NCBI RefSeq assembly: GCF_007741475.1
Contig: NZ_CP036261.1
Coordinates: 1,674,001-1,738,000, forward strand
DNA: 64,000 nt
Direction: 5' to 3'
Origin: Rosistilla ulvae
GTDB taxonomy: Bacteria > Planctomycetota > Planctomycetia > Pirellulales > Pirellulaceae
The notes under the pieces were generated by a model, which saw only the letters and a list, made by a program, of their open reading frames with translations, did no database searches and was not told where the DNA came from. Below are positions 1 to 7,911 of the stretch, one piece after another. Within the stretch, counting starts at the first letter, position 1; each line of letters opens with the position of its first letter. A program made the translations under genes and the position numbers.

Positions 1-120
1 GTTTCCGTTGTTCGAAGGATCACCGGTTCCCGCGACGGTTTGAATGTCGCCACCGCGAGCGGTTGCGGAAGTCAAACAAACGGCGATTGCCAAACACGTG
101 CACCAACGGAATCGTTTCAT
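1..120 (-). CDS. Secreted NHL-repeat protein, N-terminal fragment
   Basis: Partial gene cut by the left edge. An ATG at 118-120 on the minus strand opens 40 codons without a stop. The first ~20 residues form a signal peptide (MKRFRW, then a hydrophobic stretch ending ATARGG). The mature start reads DIQTVAGTGDPSNNGN, which closely resembles the first blade of NHL beta-propellers (I.TVAGTG..G..G). NHL proteins of planctomycetes are typically exported. It lies 78 bp downstream of smpB on the same strand. No Shine-Dalgarno is visible before the ATG. The family call rests on 16 mature residues, so it is moderate. Confidence 0.65.
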   Translation of the reverse strand, partial: MKRFRWCTCLAIAVCLTSATARGGDIQTVAGTGDPSNNGN

Positions 121-198
121 GGAGGGGCCTGCTGCAAATTCAAGGGTTCGTGGTTTTGGGAGTCGGCCGTCCCCATTGGGGGCACGGCGGCGTATCGC

Positions 199-702
199 CT
201 ATCGTCGTCGCATCGCGCGAGCAAGTCCACGGTCGGTATCGCGTTTTTTCAAAGTCTCGCGTTTGTCGTGCAGCTTCTTGCCGCGGACCAGACCGATCAC
301 GCATTTCGCGATCCCGCGTTCGTTGAAGAAGACGCGCAGCGGGACGATCGTGACGCCCCGTTCCTTCGCCTTGCCGCTCACTTTGTCCAATTCGCGGCTG
401 TGAACCAGCAGCTTTCGCGGCCGCCGCGGGTCGTGGTTCCACAAGCCAGCGTTGGAGTAGTGCCCGATGTCGGCCCCTATCAACCAGAGTTCGCCCCCTT
501 GGATCCGGCCATACGCTTCGTCGAGCGAGAGTTTTCCGTCGCGCATCGATTTCACTTCGCTACCGACCAGCACCATCCCGCACTCGAGCGTTTCGAAGAT
601 CTCGTACTGATGTTTCGCCTTCCGGTTCTCGGCGACGTTTTTGGGGGGCGGCGGCTTCTTGCCCGATTTCGCCTTCGATTTCTGCTGTTTTTTCTTCGCC
701 AC
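199..702 (-). CDS. smpB: SsrA-binding protein SmpB
   Basis: Binds tmRNA and delivers it to stalled ribosomes for trans-translation in the cytoplasm. The 167-residue product has a Lys-rich N-terminus (MAKKKQQKSKAKSGKK), then the SmpB core: AENRKAKHQYEIFETLECGM, LVGSEVKSMRDGK, the LWLIGADIGHYSNAG segment, and a basic C-terminal tail (HDKRETLKKRDTDRGLARAM) that enters the decoding centre in known SmpBs. The length is usual apart from the N-terminal extension. The start is GTG at 700-702, with an AGG about 10 bases upstream. No tmRNA gene is visible in the window. It is followed on the same strand by the NHL gene. Confidence 0.96.
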   Translation of the reverse strand: MAKKKQQKSKAKSGKKPPPPKNVAENRKAKHQYEIFETLECGMVLVGSEVKSMRDGKLSLDEAYGRIQGGELWLIGADIGHYSNAGLWNHDPRRPRKLLVHSRELDKVSGKAKERGVTIVPLRVFFNERGIAKCVIGLVRGKKLHDKRETLKKRDTDRGLARAMRRR

Positions 703-795
703 GTGCTCTACCTGTTGAATGTTGCAATGCGAATTCTACAACACAAACAGACCGCCGGCGAAGGGGAGGCCGTTTGTCGGCGGGCTTGACGGCGA

Positions 796-1617
796 TCAGA
801 CGCTTGCGTCGCGCGGCTGCCAAACCAAAATCTCTCCCTTGCCGCGAACCGATCCGTCGCCACAGTACCTCGCGTACCCGCCCTCTTCGCTGCGATAGGG
901 GATCTCGATCCCGAAGCCTTGCAGGTGTCGCGCGTACAGATTCAAGAACGTCGGATTGTAATCGGTCGAATAGCGATGGGTTGCCAGCGTCGCCACCGGT
1001 TGCAGCGACACGATCGTTCCTCGCCGCATCCAAGCTCCGCACCGCGCTGCGGCGCCACCTCGCAATACGATCGTCCCTCCTTTCATCTGCAGTCCGGCAA
1101 GCTCTCCCGCCTGACCACCGACGACGATCAAACCGCGTCGCATCCGCAGACCGATCTCCGATCCAACGGTTCCGTCGACGAGGATCGTTCCGTTCTTCAT
1201 CCCGGTCAGGCTCCCCACGTAAGCGCCGCCGACGCGATCACCCGCATTGCCGCCGATGTGAATCTCACCGCCAATCATCTCTGCACCGGCCCAGTCGCCA
1301 GCGTCTCCGTCGACGGTGATCTTGCCGCCCGACATCGACGCTCCCAGGTGCATGCCAACGTCGCCGCGGATCGCGAGCGTGCCGTGAGTCATCCGGCTGC
1401 CGATCTGCTGGACCTTGCGGAGGTCCCCTTCGATCTGCAGTTCGTCCGCTCCCTCGCCTTGCACGTCGAAGAAATCATCGACGCGGCAACGTCGGCGTCC
1501 GTGCAGGATCTCAATCGCGCAGATCGCATCGTGCGACAGACCGCTCAGCCCGTCGGGCGACAGTCGATCGGCTTGCAGCGGCACCTTCGGCTGGCGTTTC
1601 AGTTTTAAACGGATCAT
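796..1617 (-). CDS. fhcC: Formylmethanofuran dehydrogenase subunit C (FhcC)
   Basis: Subunit of the formyltransferase/hydrolase (Fhc) complex, which in bacteria converts formyl-H4MPT to formate via formylmethanofuran. The 273-residue product contains a beta-helix of GxGxG-type repeats, related to the C-terminal domain of glutamate synthase large subunit: GDVGMHLGASMSGG, GDAGDWAGAEMIGG, GNAGDRVGGAYVG, GTVGSEIGLRMRRG and GQAGELAGLQMKGG. An in-frame ATG further upstream would run far into fhcA, so the start was set at 1615-1617. There it overlaps the fhcA stop in an ATGA, indicating translational coupling. Last gene of the fhcD-fhcA-fhcC set. Confidence 0.95.
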   Translation of the reverse strand: MIRLKLKRQPKVPLQADRLSPDGLSGLSHDAICAIEILHGRRRCRVDDFFDVQGEGADELQIEGDLRKVQQIGSRMTHGTLAIRGDVGMHLGASMSGGKITVDGDAGDWAGAEMIGGEIHIGGNAGDRVGGAYVGSLTGMKNGTILVDGTVGSEIGLRMRRGLIVVGGQAGELAGLQMKGGTIVLRGGAAARCGAWMRRGTIVSLQPVATLATHRYSTDYNPTFLNLYARHLQGFGIEIPYRSEEGGYARYCGDGSVRGKGEILVWQPRDASV

Positions 1618-3248
1618 GGATTTGCGTCGCAGTCGTGCACTTCGGGCTGTTCGATTCCGCTGATGTCGACGGGATAGTTTTCGAACGCCAGCGAATAACA
1701 ATCCTCAAACCGCGGTCGCAAGAAGGCGTCGGTGTCGGGATTGTATTGCGGTTTGGAGATGAACTGCTGCCCTTCGGGCGTCTCGCGAATGTCGCCATCG
1801 TCGATCACGATCTCTCCCGCTTTGATCACGTACCGCGGGTGGCCAAACATCCGGGCGATATCTTTGTCGGCGCGATAGATCACCAGGTCGGCATCTTTGC
1901 CGATTCCAAGATTCCCCTTCTGAGCGAGCCCCAATGCGCGGGCCGGTCCGGCGGATGTGATCGTTGCGATTTCGTAAAGCGTGTACTCACGCGTCAGTTC
2001 GGGCAGCGTGATTCGACTCTTGATCTGCGGCGGCAGGATCTTCATGCAATCGTTGCGGAAGTCGGCCGACATCAACAACTGAATGATCTCCGGATACCGC
2101 CAAAAGCAGGCTCCGTTGGGATGATCGGTCGTCAGGAAAACTCGCCACGGATCGTTGATCAGCAGCAACAGTTCCAATCCGACAGCCCACTGCACGGCGT
2201 TCACCAAATTCGATGGCTTGTACGTGTAGGGGACGATCCCGCAGCCGGTTTCGTTTTCGACATCCAGATTGCCCCACTTCCGCCCCGTCAATTGGTACAG
2301 CATGTGTTGCCACGGGCCGTCGGCGGTGATCGTGACCGCGTCGCCAAACAGCACCGCTCCGGCGTCGGTTGTCATATGAGGATGGGCGTTGAAGTAGTCG
2401 GCCATCTGCGCCGATTCGCTGCGAATCGTATCCCAGTCGTCGCCGCCGTAAGCGTGATATTGAAGATGGGCGATGTGAGCGCGATGCCCTTCCAGATGCT
2501 TCATCGTTTCGATCGTCGTCGAAATGTTCCCCGGTGCGCCCAGGTTGTTGCAGTGCAGGTGCATCGGATGGGGCAGCTGGAGATCGTCGACGATCCGAGC
2601 CAGGTTTTTCACGATGTCGCCCGGCGTCAGCTTGTGATACCCAGCGATCGGGCTGGTCAATTGCTTCGCATCCTCGCCCCACTTCCACGCCGCCACGCCG
2701 CCGGGGCTGACCGCTTTGACGCCGTAGGCTTTGGCCGCCCAGACGTACCAGGCGACGACATCTTTCGCCTTTTCGTATTCTCCCGCCTGGATCAGATCCA
2801 TCATGATCTCGTTGTTGGCCATCAACACCAGGCAGCTCTTGTCGACGATCGGGATCTCGCCAAGCTCTTCGTGCGTGTGGCGTGCCGACAGCACCGGCAC
2901 CGCCGCTTCGTTGACCGTCGTCCAGCCCATCCCGGCGTACAGATAACCTGTCGCAAACGTGCTGGGCGTCATCCCACCAATGCCCGATCGCCGCGATTGG
3001 TTGCGGATGAAGGTCTGCGTGCGGCGATGGTCCTCGGGCGTCATCGCTCGAGCAAAATTCATCGCGCCGCCGGCGACATGCGTATGCACGTCGACGCCGC
3101 CGGGAAAGATGATCAAGCCGGTCGCATCGATCTCGCGTGCTCCGACGGCCGACTCCGCGATCCGCCCGTCGACGATGCAGATGTCGCGGACTTCGCCGTT
3201 GATCTGGTTGGCGGGATCATAAACGGTCCCCCCCGTGATGCGAAGCAT
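1614..3248 (-). CDS. fhcA: Formylmethanofuran dehydrogenase subunit A (FhcA)
   Basis: Amidohydrolase-fold subunit of the Fhc complex that hydrolyses formylmethanofuran to formate in H4MPT-dependent C1 oxidation. The 544-residue protein carries the metal-binding HxH in GGVDVHTHVAGG (H55, H57) and a lysine in AYGVKAVSPGG (K178), placed like the carboxylated lysine of archaeal FwdA. Further metal-site candidates are HLHCNN and HIAHLQYHAYG. The start MLRITGG at 3246-3248 was chosen because the upstream in-frame extension is low-complexity Arg-rich sequence with no family match. The stop overlaps the fhcC start by 4 bp. A 119-bp gap separates it from fhcD. Confidence 0.96.
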   Translation of the reverse strand: MLRITGGTVYDPANQINGEVRDICIVDGRIAESAVGAREIDATGLIIFPGGVDVHTHVAGGAMNFARAMTPEDHRRTQTFIRNQSRRSGIGGMTPSTFATGYLYAGMGWTTVNEAAVPVLSARHTHEELGEIPIVDKSCLVLMANNEIMMDLIQAGEYEKAKDVVAWYVWAAKAYGVKAVSPGGVAAWKWGEDAKQLTSPIAGYHKLTPGDIVKNLARIVDDLQLPHPMHLHCNNLGAPGNISTTIETMKHLEGHRAHIAHLQYHAYGGDDWDTIRSESAQMADYFNAHPHMTTDAGAVLFGDAVTITADGPWQHMLYQLTGRKWGNLDVENETGCGIVPYTYKPSNLVNAVQWAVGLELLLLINDPWRVFLTTDHPNGACFWRYPEIIQLLMSADFRNDCMKILPPQIKSRITLPELTREYTLYEIATITSAGPARALGLAQKGNLGIGKDADLVIYRADKDIARMFGHPRYVIKAGEIVIDDGDIRETPEGQQFISKPQYNPDTDAFLRPRFEDCYSLAFENYPVDISGIEQPEVHDCDANP

Positions 3249-3367
3249 GATGCGGTTGCCTGAAGTGGTCGAGTGTCGAGTGATTTTTTTGGGCGAGGCG
3301 ATCGCAGGTGATCGCGACCTCCGAGTATACCGCTGCCGCGGCAGGTTGTCGTCGCGATGGCTGACGA

Positions 3368-4264
3368 TCAATCGATCGATGGCAACCGATGCAGATGAAA
3401 GTGATGTGGTCCCAGTTTGCCGCCGTAATTGCCAGCTGAAATCCGCAGGACTCCTGGCAGCGAAGCCGCTCGCAGGCCGACCGCCATCGCCGTGGCAACC
3501 GCTTGCTCGGAGAGCCCATCGATCACGATCTCGTAGACCGCCCGCTCCCCCGCTTCGAGATCGCTGTCGCATTGTCCGATCAACGTCGGGCACCACGTGT
3601 GGCTAGTGCTCGCCGGCAGTTTGTCGTATTTCGATCCGACCTTCGATCCGCTGCGAACGATCCCCGCCGGGAACGGCAGGATCACATCGTCGAGCGATTG
3701 GATCGCCGCGACGGCGGCTCGCACCGCGGCAAGGGTCTCGATCTGCGAGCGGCCACAGACCAGCAGATTGCCGCCGCCGATCCCCTTCACCGTTCCGGTG
3801 ACGTCTTCGCAAACGAACTCGCCGTCCATTACAGGGATCCGCCAAAACCGACGGTCGCCCAACTTCTTGGAGAACTGGTAGCCATCGCCGAAGAACCGCA
3901 ACTGGGCTCCGATCTTGATCCGATCCTCTTTCGACTCGCTGGTCATTCCCGCATAACATGCGGTCGTCGGGCAGGTGAGGACATTCTGGCCGATCCGCGA
4001 CGCGACCGCTTTCTCTAAGGACTTGCGATTGAACGCAAACGCCAGCACGCTCACGCCCGGTCGCCCGTCGGGAGTTTGGTCGGCGACGAGGATCCGTTCG
4101 ATCCCAGCTTCGGCATCGCATCCGATCACGCTCGACGCGTTGCCGCAGAATTCCTGAGCCGCGATTTTCGCAAGTTCCGCATCGATCGCCGTGATGATCA
4201 ACCGCGTCGCTTTCATCGGAAAGGCTTCGGCAAACGTATCGTCGATTTTGGGAAGGGCGTTCAT
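3368..4264 (-). CDS. fhcD: Formylmethanofuran:H4MPT formyltransferase (Ftr/FhcD)
   Basis: Transfers the formyl group between tetrahydromethanopterin and methanofuran; bacterial FhcD is also part of the Fhc complex. The 298-residue product matches the usual family length (~300). Recognisable segments include MKATRLIITAIDAEL near the N-terminus, QEFCGNASSVIGCDAEAGIE, NVLTCPTTACYAGM, FFGDGYQFSKKL and GGGNLLVCGRS. The start MNALPKIDD (4262-4264) was chosen over an upstream ATG that only adds non-homologous sequence; MKATR, 16 residues in, is an alternative. First gene of the minus-strand operon and divergent from the FAH-family gene, so the 4265-4449 gap should hold both promoters. Confidence 0.96.
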   Translation of the reverse strand: MNALPKIDDTFAEAFPMKATRLIITAIDAELAKIAAQEFCGNASSVIGCDAEAGIERILVADQTPDGRPGVSVLAFAFNRKSLEKAVASRIGQNVLTCPTTACYAGMTSESKEDRIKIGAQLRFFGDGYQFSKKLGDRRFWRIPVMDGEFVCEDVTGTVKGIGGGNLLVCGRSQIETLAAVRAAVAAIQSLDDVILPFPAGIVRSGSKVGSKYDKLPASTSHTWCPTLIGQCDSDLEAGERAVYEIVIDGLSEQAVATAMAVGLRAASLPGVLRISAGNYGGKLGPHHFHLHRLPSID

Positions 4265-4449
4265 GGGGGAAGCTGCTCGTGAAATCGGGGATTGCCGTCG
4301 CGTCAACACAGCGTAACGAGCCGGCTGGCCATCGACCAGACACGCACCGCATCGGCTTTTCCGACCGCAGGCGGTAGCGTACGATGGTCGGGGCAGCACC
4401 GTCGCTGCCCTATCCCGCCGCGATCCTCTTCGAAAGGTCCTTTGTACCC

Positions 4450-5343
4450 ATGCGCTACTGCCGTTTTGAAATCGACAATGTTGTCCAGTTGGGTCTTATT
4501 GCTGGCGACCGGATCACGCCGCTGGCGGGAATCGATGCCACGCTCCCGAGCACGATGCAGGAACTGATGGCGACCGAGGGCCTCGATGCGCGGCTGGCCA
4601 AAGCGGACGGTGCGGAGAGCATCGCCGTCGATTCGGTGAAGATTCTCGCACCCGTTGCGGCTCCCGAAAAAGTGATCTGCATCGGACTGAACTACCGCGA
4701 CCACGCTATCGAAACGAACAGCCCGATCCCCGAATCCCCTGTCGTCTTCTGCAAATTCCCCTCCAGCGTGGTTGGCCCGGGCGATCCGATCATCTTGCCA
4801 ACGGTCAGCGACAGCGTCGACTACGAAGCGGAATTGGTGATCGTGATCGGCAAGACAGCGCACAATGTTTCGGTCGACGAAGCGATGGACTGTGTCTTCG
4901 GATACACCTGTGGCCACGACGTCTCGGCTCGCGATTGGCAGAAGGGAACTCCCGGCGGCCAGTGGCTGTTGGGCAAAACCTTCGACACCTTTGCACCGAT
5001 CGGTCCGGTGATCGTCGACAAATCGGAGCTCTCCGATCCGGGCAACCTGTCGGTCAAGATGCACGTTTCGGGCGAAACGCTGCAAGATGGCACGACCCGC
5101 GAGCTGATCTTCAGCATCCCCGAACTGATCGCTCACCTGACGCAGATCGCCACGCTGCGTCCCGGCGATCTGATCTTCACCGGGACACCGCCGGGAGTCG
5201 GTGCGGCGCGGACGCCGAAGCGATTCCTGAAGCCAGGCGACAGCTGCACCGTCGAAATCGAAGGGATCGGCGGCTTGACCAACCCGTGTGTCGCGGCTGA
5301 TAGCGCCGAAGCGAAGTCGTTTCGCGCTCAGCGGTTTGCGTAA
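4450..5343 (+). CDS. Fumarylacetoacetate hydrolase family protein
   Basis: FAH-superfamily enzyme of 297 residues (acylpyruvase, hydratase or decarboxylase type); the exact substrate cannot be read from sequence. The catalytic domain begins at EKVICIGLNYRDHAIE. The divalent-metal ligands of the family are seen in DYEAELVIVIGK and in GHDVSARDWQ. The substrate loop KTFDTFAPIGPVIV and the C-terminal FTGTPPGVGAARTPKRFLK are typical. Start ATG 4450 (MRYCRFEIDN) was preferred to an ATG 66 bases upstream that adds an unrelated stretch. It is followed after 5 bp by the SDR gene, so the two form an operon divergent from fhcD. Confidence 0.92.
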   Translation: MRYCRFEIDNVVQLGLIAGDRITPLAGIDATLPSTMQELMATEGLDARLAKADGAESIAVDSVKILAPVAAPEKVICIGLNYRDHAIETNSPIPESPVVFCKFPSSVVGPGDPIILPTVSDSVDYEAELVIVIGKTAHNVSVDEAMDCVFGYTCGHDVSARDWQKGTPGGQWLLGKTFDTFAPIGPVIVDKSELSDPGNLSVKMHVSGETLQDGTTRELIFSIPELIAHLTQIATLRPGDLIFTGTPPGVGAARTPKRFLKPGDSCTVEIEGIGGLTNPCVAADSAEAKSFRAQRFA

Positions 5344-5348
5344 CCGCG

Positions 5349-6143
5349 ATGGCCAGTCACGTCGAAGATTCGGCTAGCCTGAAGGATCGGACGGTTGTCG
5401 TCACGGGCGGTTCCAGCGGTATCGGCCGGGCGACCTGCCTGCACATGGCAGCTCGCGACGCGGCTGTCGTTGTGCATTACCGGCAGAACGAAGCGGGAGC
5501 CGAAGAGACCGCGGAGGCGATTCGCGCGATCGGTGGCGAGGCGTCGATCGTGCAAGCGGATTTGCAATCCGCCGCCGACCGAGAGTCGTTGGTCGACATC
5601 TGTTGGCAGCGGCATGAGCGCATCGACAGCTGGGTTCACAACGCGGGGGCCGATGTGTTGACGGGCGACGCTGCCAAGTTGAGCTTTCAAGAAAAGCTCG
5701 ATCTGTTGTGGGCTGTCGATGTCCGCGGCACGACCGATCTCGCAAGACGTGTCGGTGATCGGATGCTTGCTCAACCTGCCTCGGATCTTCCCGCCTCGAT
5801 GCTCTTCATCGGTTGGGACCAAGCTCCGCATGGGATGGAAGGAGATGCGGGGATGATGTTTGCCCCGATCAAAGCTGCCGTGATGGCGCTGTCCAAGAGC
5901 ATGGCTCAGTCGCTTGCTCCCGACGTTCGCGTCAATTGTATCGCTCCCGGATGGATCCGGACCGCCTGGGGGGAAGTCGCCGACGAAGCGTGGAGCCGTC
6001 GGGCGATCAGCAGTTCGCTGCTGCAACGTTGGGGCAGCCCCGACGACGTGGCCGCCGCGATCGCCTTCTTATGCAGCCCCGCCGCAGCGTTCATCAACGG
6101 CCAGACGCTCGAGGTCAATGGCGGTTGGAATCGCAAGCCGTAG
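5349..6143 (+). CDS. Short-chain dehydrogenase/reductase lacking the catalytic Tyr
   Basis: Rossmann-fold SDR of 264 residues, co-transcribed with the FAH gene (5-bp gap). The cofactor motif TGGSSGIG is intact (residues 19-26), HNAG replaces NNAG (97-100), and the C-terminal GQTLEVNGGW is canonical. The active site is altered: the YxxxK position reads FAPIK (F171, K175), and the strand that usually carries the catalytic Ser reads LFIGWDQ. Such a protein may bind NAD(P) without classical carbonyl reduction, or use another mechanism. The family call is firm; the activity is unknown. Confidence 0.9.
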   Translation: MASHVEDSASLKDRTVVVTGGSSGIGRATCLHMAARDAAVVVHYRQNEAGAEETAEAIRAIGGEASIVQADLQSAADRESLVDICWQRHERIDSWVHNAGADVLTGDAAKLSFQEKLDLLWAVDVRGTTDLARRVGDRMLAQPASDLPASMLFIGWDQAPHGMEGDAGMMFAPIKAAVMALSKSMAQSLAPDVRVNCIAPGWIRTAWGEVADEAWSRRAISSSLLQRWGSPDDVAAAIAFLCSPAAAFINGQTLEVNGGWNRKP

Positions 6144-6194
6144 GTTGCTGCCGGGATTGGAGCCGTGGTACGCCGAAGGTGTTTCAGAGGGTAG

Positions 6195-6225
6195 CCGGTG
6201 GTCGAGCGTTAGCGAACACCACCGG
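6195..6225. repeat. Palindromic CCGGTGGT hairpin
   Basis: CCGGTGGT (6195-6202) pairs perfectly with ACCACCGG (6218-6225) across a 15-base loop. It has the look of an intergenic palindromic repeat. There is no T-run beside it, so it is not a standard intrinsic terminator. No second copy was found in this window. Confidence 0.55.
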
Positions 6226-6409
6226 TTTCGAAGGCAATCGTACGCGGTCGACCCCGAAAGTGGTCGCAGTGCACTACACCCGCCCGGCGAAGCACGAAGG
6301 GTCGGGAAGCGAGCGTCGAGCAAGTTTTCCGGGCGGGCCGATACGCGACATCGACCGGCACGGATTGACTGTGCAGATGCCCCTCCCCGAACTTTGCTGC
6401 GCTCGTTCG

Positions 6410-6441
6410 ACCCTCCCCCGCATACTGCGTTTGGGGAGGGT
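6410..6441. other. GC-rich hairpin upstream of the DUF1552 stop
   Basis: ACCCTCCCC (6410-6418) pairs with GGGGAGGGT (6433-6441); the loop contains a second small pairing. It sits between two convergent genes, 38 bases beyond the DUF1552 stop, and could act as a transcription barrier in both directions. No T-tract follows on either strand, so a Rho-independent role is unproven. Confidence 0.4.
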
Positions 6442-6478
6442 GAATTCACTTGGTCAGCTGTGGGCCGCGCCAGTTGTA

Positions 6479-7834
6479 TTAGATCGACAGTTCGGCGTTG
6501 CTGTCGCCGAAGCTCTCCAGTTCGATGCCGTTGCGTCGCAGCATCGATAGGTACAGGTTGCACAACGGCACTTGCCCTTCGGCCGCGAGATGGCGTCCGG
6601 ATTCGATTCCGGTGCTGCCGCCACCAGCCAACAAGATCGGCAAGTTGTCGGGATCGTGGCGGTTGCCGTCGGAGAAGCTCGAACCGAACATGATCATCGA
6701 ATGATCCAACAGCGTCCCCTCCCCTTCCTGGATCGCGTCCATCTTCTGGATCATCTTCGTGAATTGTTCGACATGCCAACGGTTGATCCGCTGGTATTGG
6801 TCGATCTTCTTTTCGTTGTTCTCGTGGTGCGACAGCTCGTGGTGGCCACCTTTGACGCCGTCGAGGAACGAGAAGTTGCGTCCCGAGACGTCGTTGGCGA
6901 ACATCATGCTGCAGACGCGAGTCGAATCGGTTTGGAAGGCCAAGACCATCAGGTCGAGCATCACGTCGATGTGTTCGCGGAATTCGGCGGGAGCTCCCGG
7001 GCGGCGGGCTGCGATCTGCGCGGCGTCGAGCGTCGGTTGCCATTGCCGCGGATCTTCGCGCATCGCATATTCGATCCGCCGTTCGACCGACCGCACCGAA
7101 TCGAGATACTCGTCCATCTTGAATTGATCGTCGCGGCCGAGTGTCTTGCGAACACGGCGGGCGTCCTCCAAAACGTAGTCCAATAGATTGCTGTCGGCCA
7201 ACGCACCCTTAGCCTGCTTCTGACCGAACAGACGCTCATAGACGACGCGTGGATTGATCTCTTTAGCGACCGGTCGCGACGGCGATTGCCATGAGATGTG
7301 CGAACCGTACAACCGCGTGTATCCGACGTTGCTGTCGATGCCGCTGATCACCGGTTCGGTCCCCAGTTCCAACGAAGGAATGGGAGTCAGCCCGCTGTTG
7401 TGTTGAGCGATCAATTGGTCGACCGAAGCACCGCCGCTGCTGATGTTTTTGCCGGTCGTCTTTGCCACAGGCATGCCGGTCAGAAAGTTCGCTGTCTTGG
7501 CGTAGTGCCCGTCGCCACCGTGGCTGTGCTTTTTATCCAGCCCGGTCAGCACCAACACCTTGTTGCGGATCGCTTCGATCGGTTCCAGCGACGGCGTCAA
7601 CTGATAATCGCTGCCCGTCTTCTCCGGCACCCAAGCCTTTTCCCAGACACCGTTGGGGAAGTAGATAAAGGCGTTTCGCAGCGGTGGTGCCACCGCTTCG
7701 CTGCCCCGCAGCCATTTGCTGGACGCCAGAAACGGCAACCCCAATGCAGCGCCGGTTCCTCGCAGGAACAGACGACGGTTGACACCTTGAGTTCTCTTGG
7801 ACGAAGTCGTTGCGGGATAAGCGTTGCGGTTCAT
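6479..7834 (-). CDS. DUF1552 family Tat-exported protein
   Basis: Planctomycete-enriched secreted protein of unknown biochemical function, 451 residues. The N-terminus carries a twin-arginine signal (NRRLFLRG, R20-R21, then a hydrophobic stretch), so the protein is exported folded, which suggests a cofactor or metal. Family signatures include NAFIYFPNGVWEKAWVP, GLDKKHSHGGDGHYAKTANF and SLELGTEPVISGIDSN, plus a C-terminal DHSMIMFGSSFSDGNRHDP. The start MNRNAYPATT at 7832-7834 places the signal at the N-terminus; the longer upstream reading is Arg/Ser-rich. It lies 77 bp downstream of the DUF1592 gene and is probably co-transcribed with it, the usual pairing in this phylum. Confidence 0.93.
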   Translation of the reverse strand: MNRNAYPATTSSKRTQGVNRRLFLRGTGAALGLPFLASSKWLRGSEAVAPPLRNAFIYFPNGVWEKAWVPEKTGSDYQLTPSLEPIEAIRNKVLVLTGLDKKHSHGGDGHYAKTANFLTGMPVAKTTGKNISSGGASVDQLIAQHNSGLTPIPSLELGTEPVISGIDSNVGYTRLYGSHISWQSPSRPVAKEINPRVVYERLFGQKQAKGALADSNLLDYVLEDARRVRKTLGRDDQFKMDEYLDSVRSVERRIEYAMREDPRQWQPTLDAAQIAARRPGAPAEFREHIDVMLDLMVLAFQTDSTRVCSMMFANDVSGRNFSFLDGVKGGHHELSHHENNEKKIDQYQRINRWHVEQFTKMIQKMDAIQEGEGTLLDHSMIMFGSSFSDGNRHDPDNLPILLAGGGSTGIESGRHLAAEGQVPLCNLYLSMLRRNGIELESFGDSNAELSI

Positions 7835-7911
7835 CGTGAGGCTCCGGATTGGAGAGGTTGGTTGGAAGGCGGGAGGCGTGGTCGGCTGCGTCGCAAGCGA
7901 CGTCGGCGATC

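Larger units (their letters stand above)
6144..6478. other. Intergenic region between convergent genes, with two hairpins
   Basis: 335 bases between the stop of the SDR gene and the stop of the DUF1552 gene. No credible gene is seen. It holds a palindromic CCGGTGGT hairpin on the left and a CCCTCCCC/GGGGAGGG hairpin on the right, listed separately. A third possible pairing is CCCGCCCGG (near 6279) with the CCGGGCGGG near 6329. Confidence 0.6.

Noticed and set aside
121-198. Hairpin CCCCATTGGGG downstream of smpB as a terminator
   Set aside because: No T-run on the minus strand and the stem is short with a bulge.
1635-3263. Long plus-strand frame opposite fhcA
   Set aside because: Antisense shadow; fhcA motifs on the minus strand are unambiguous.
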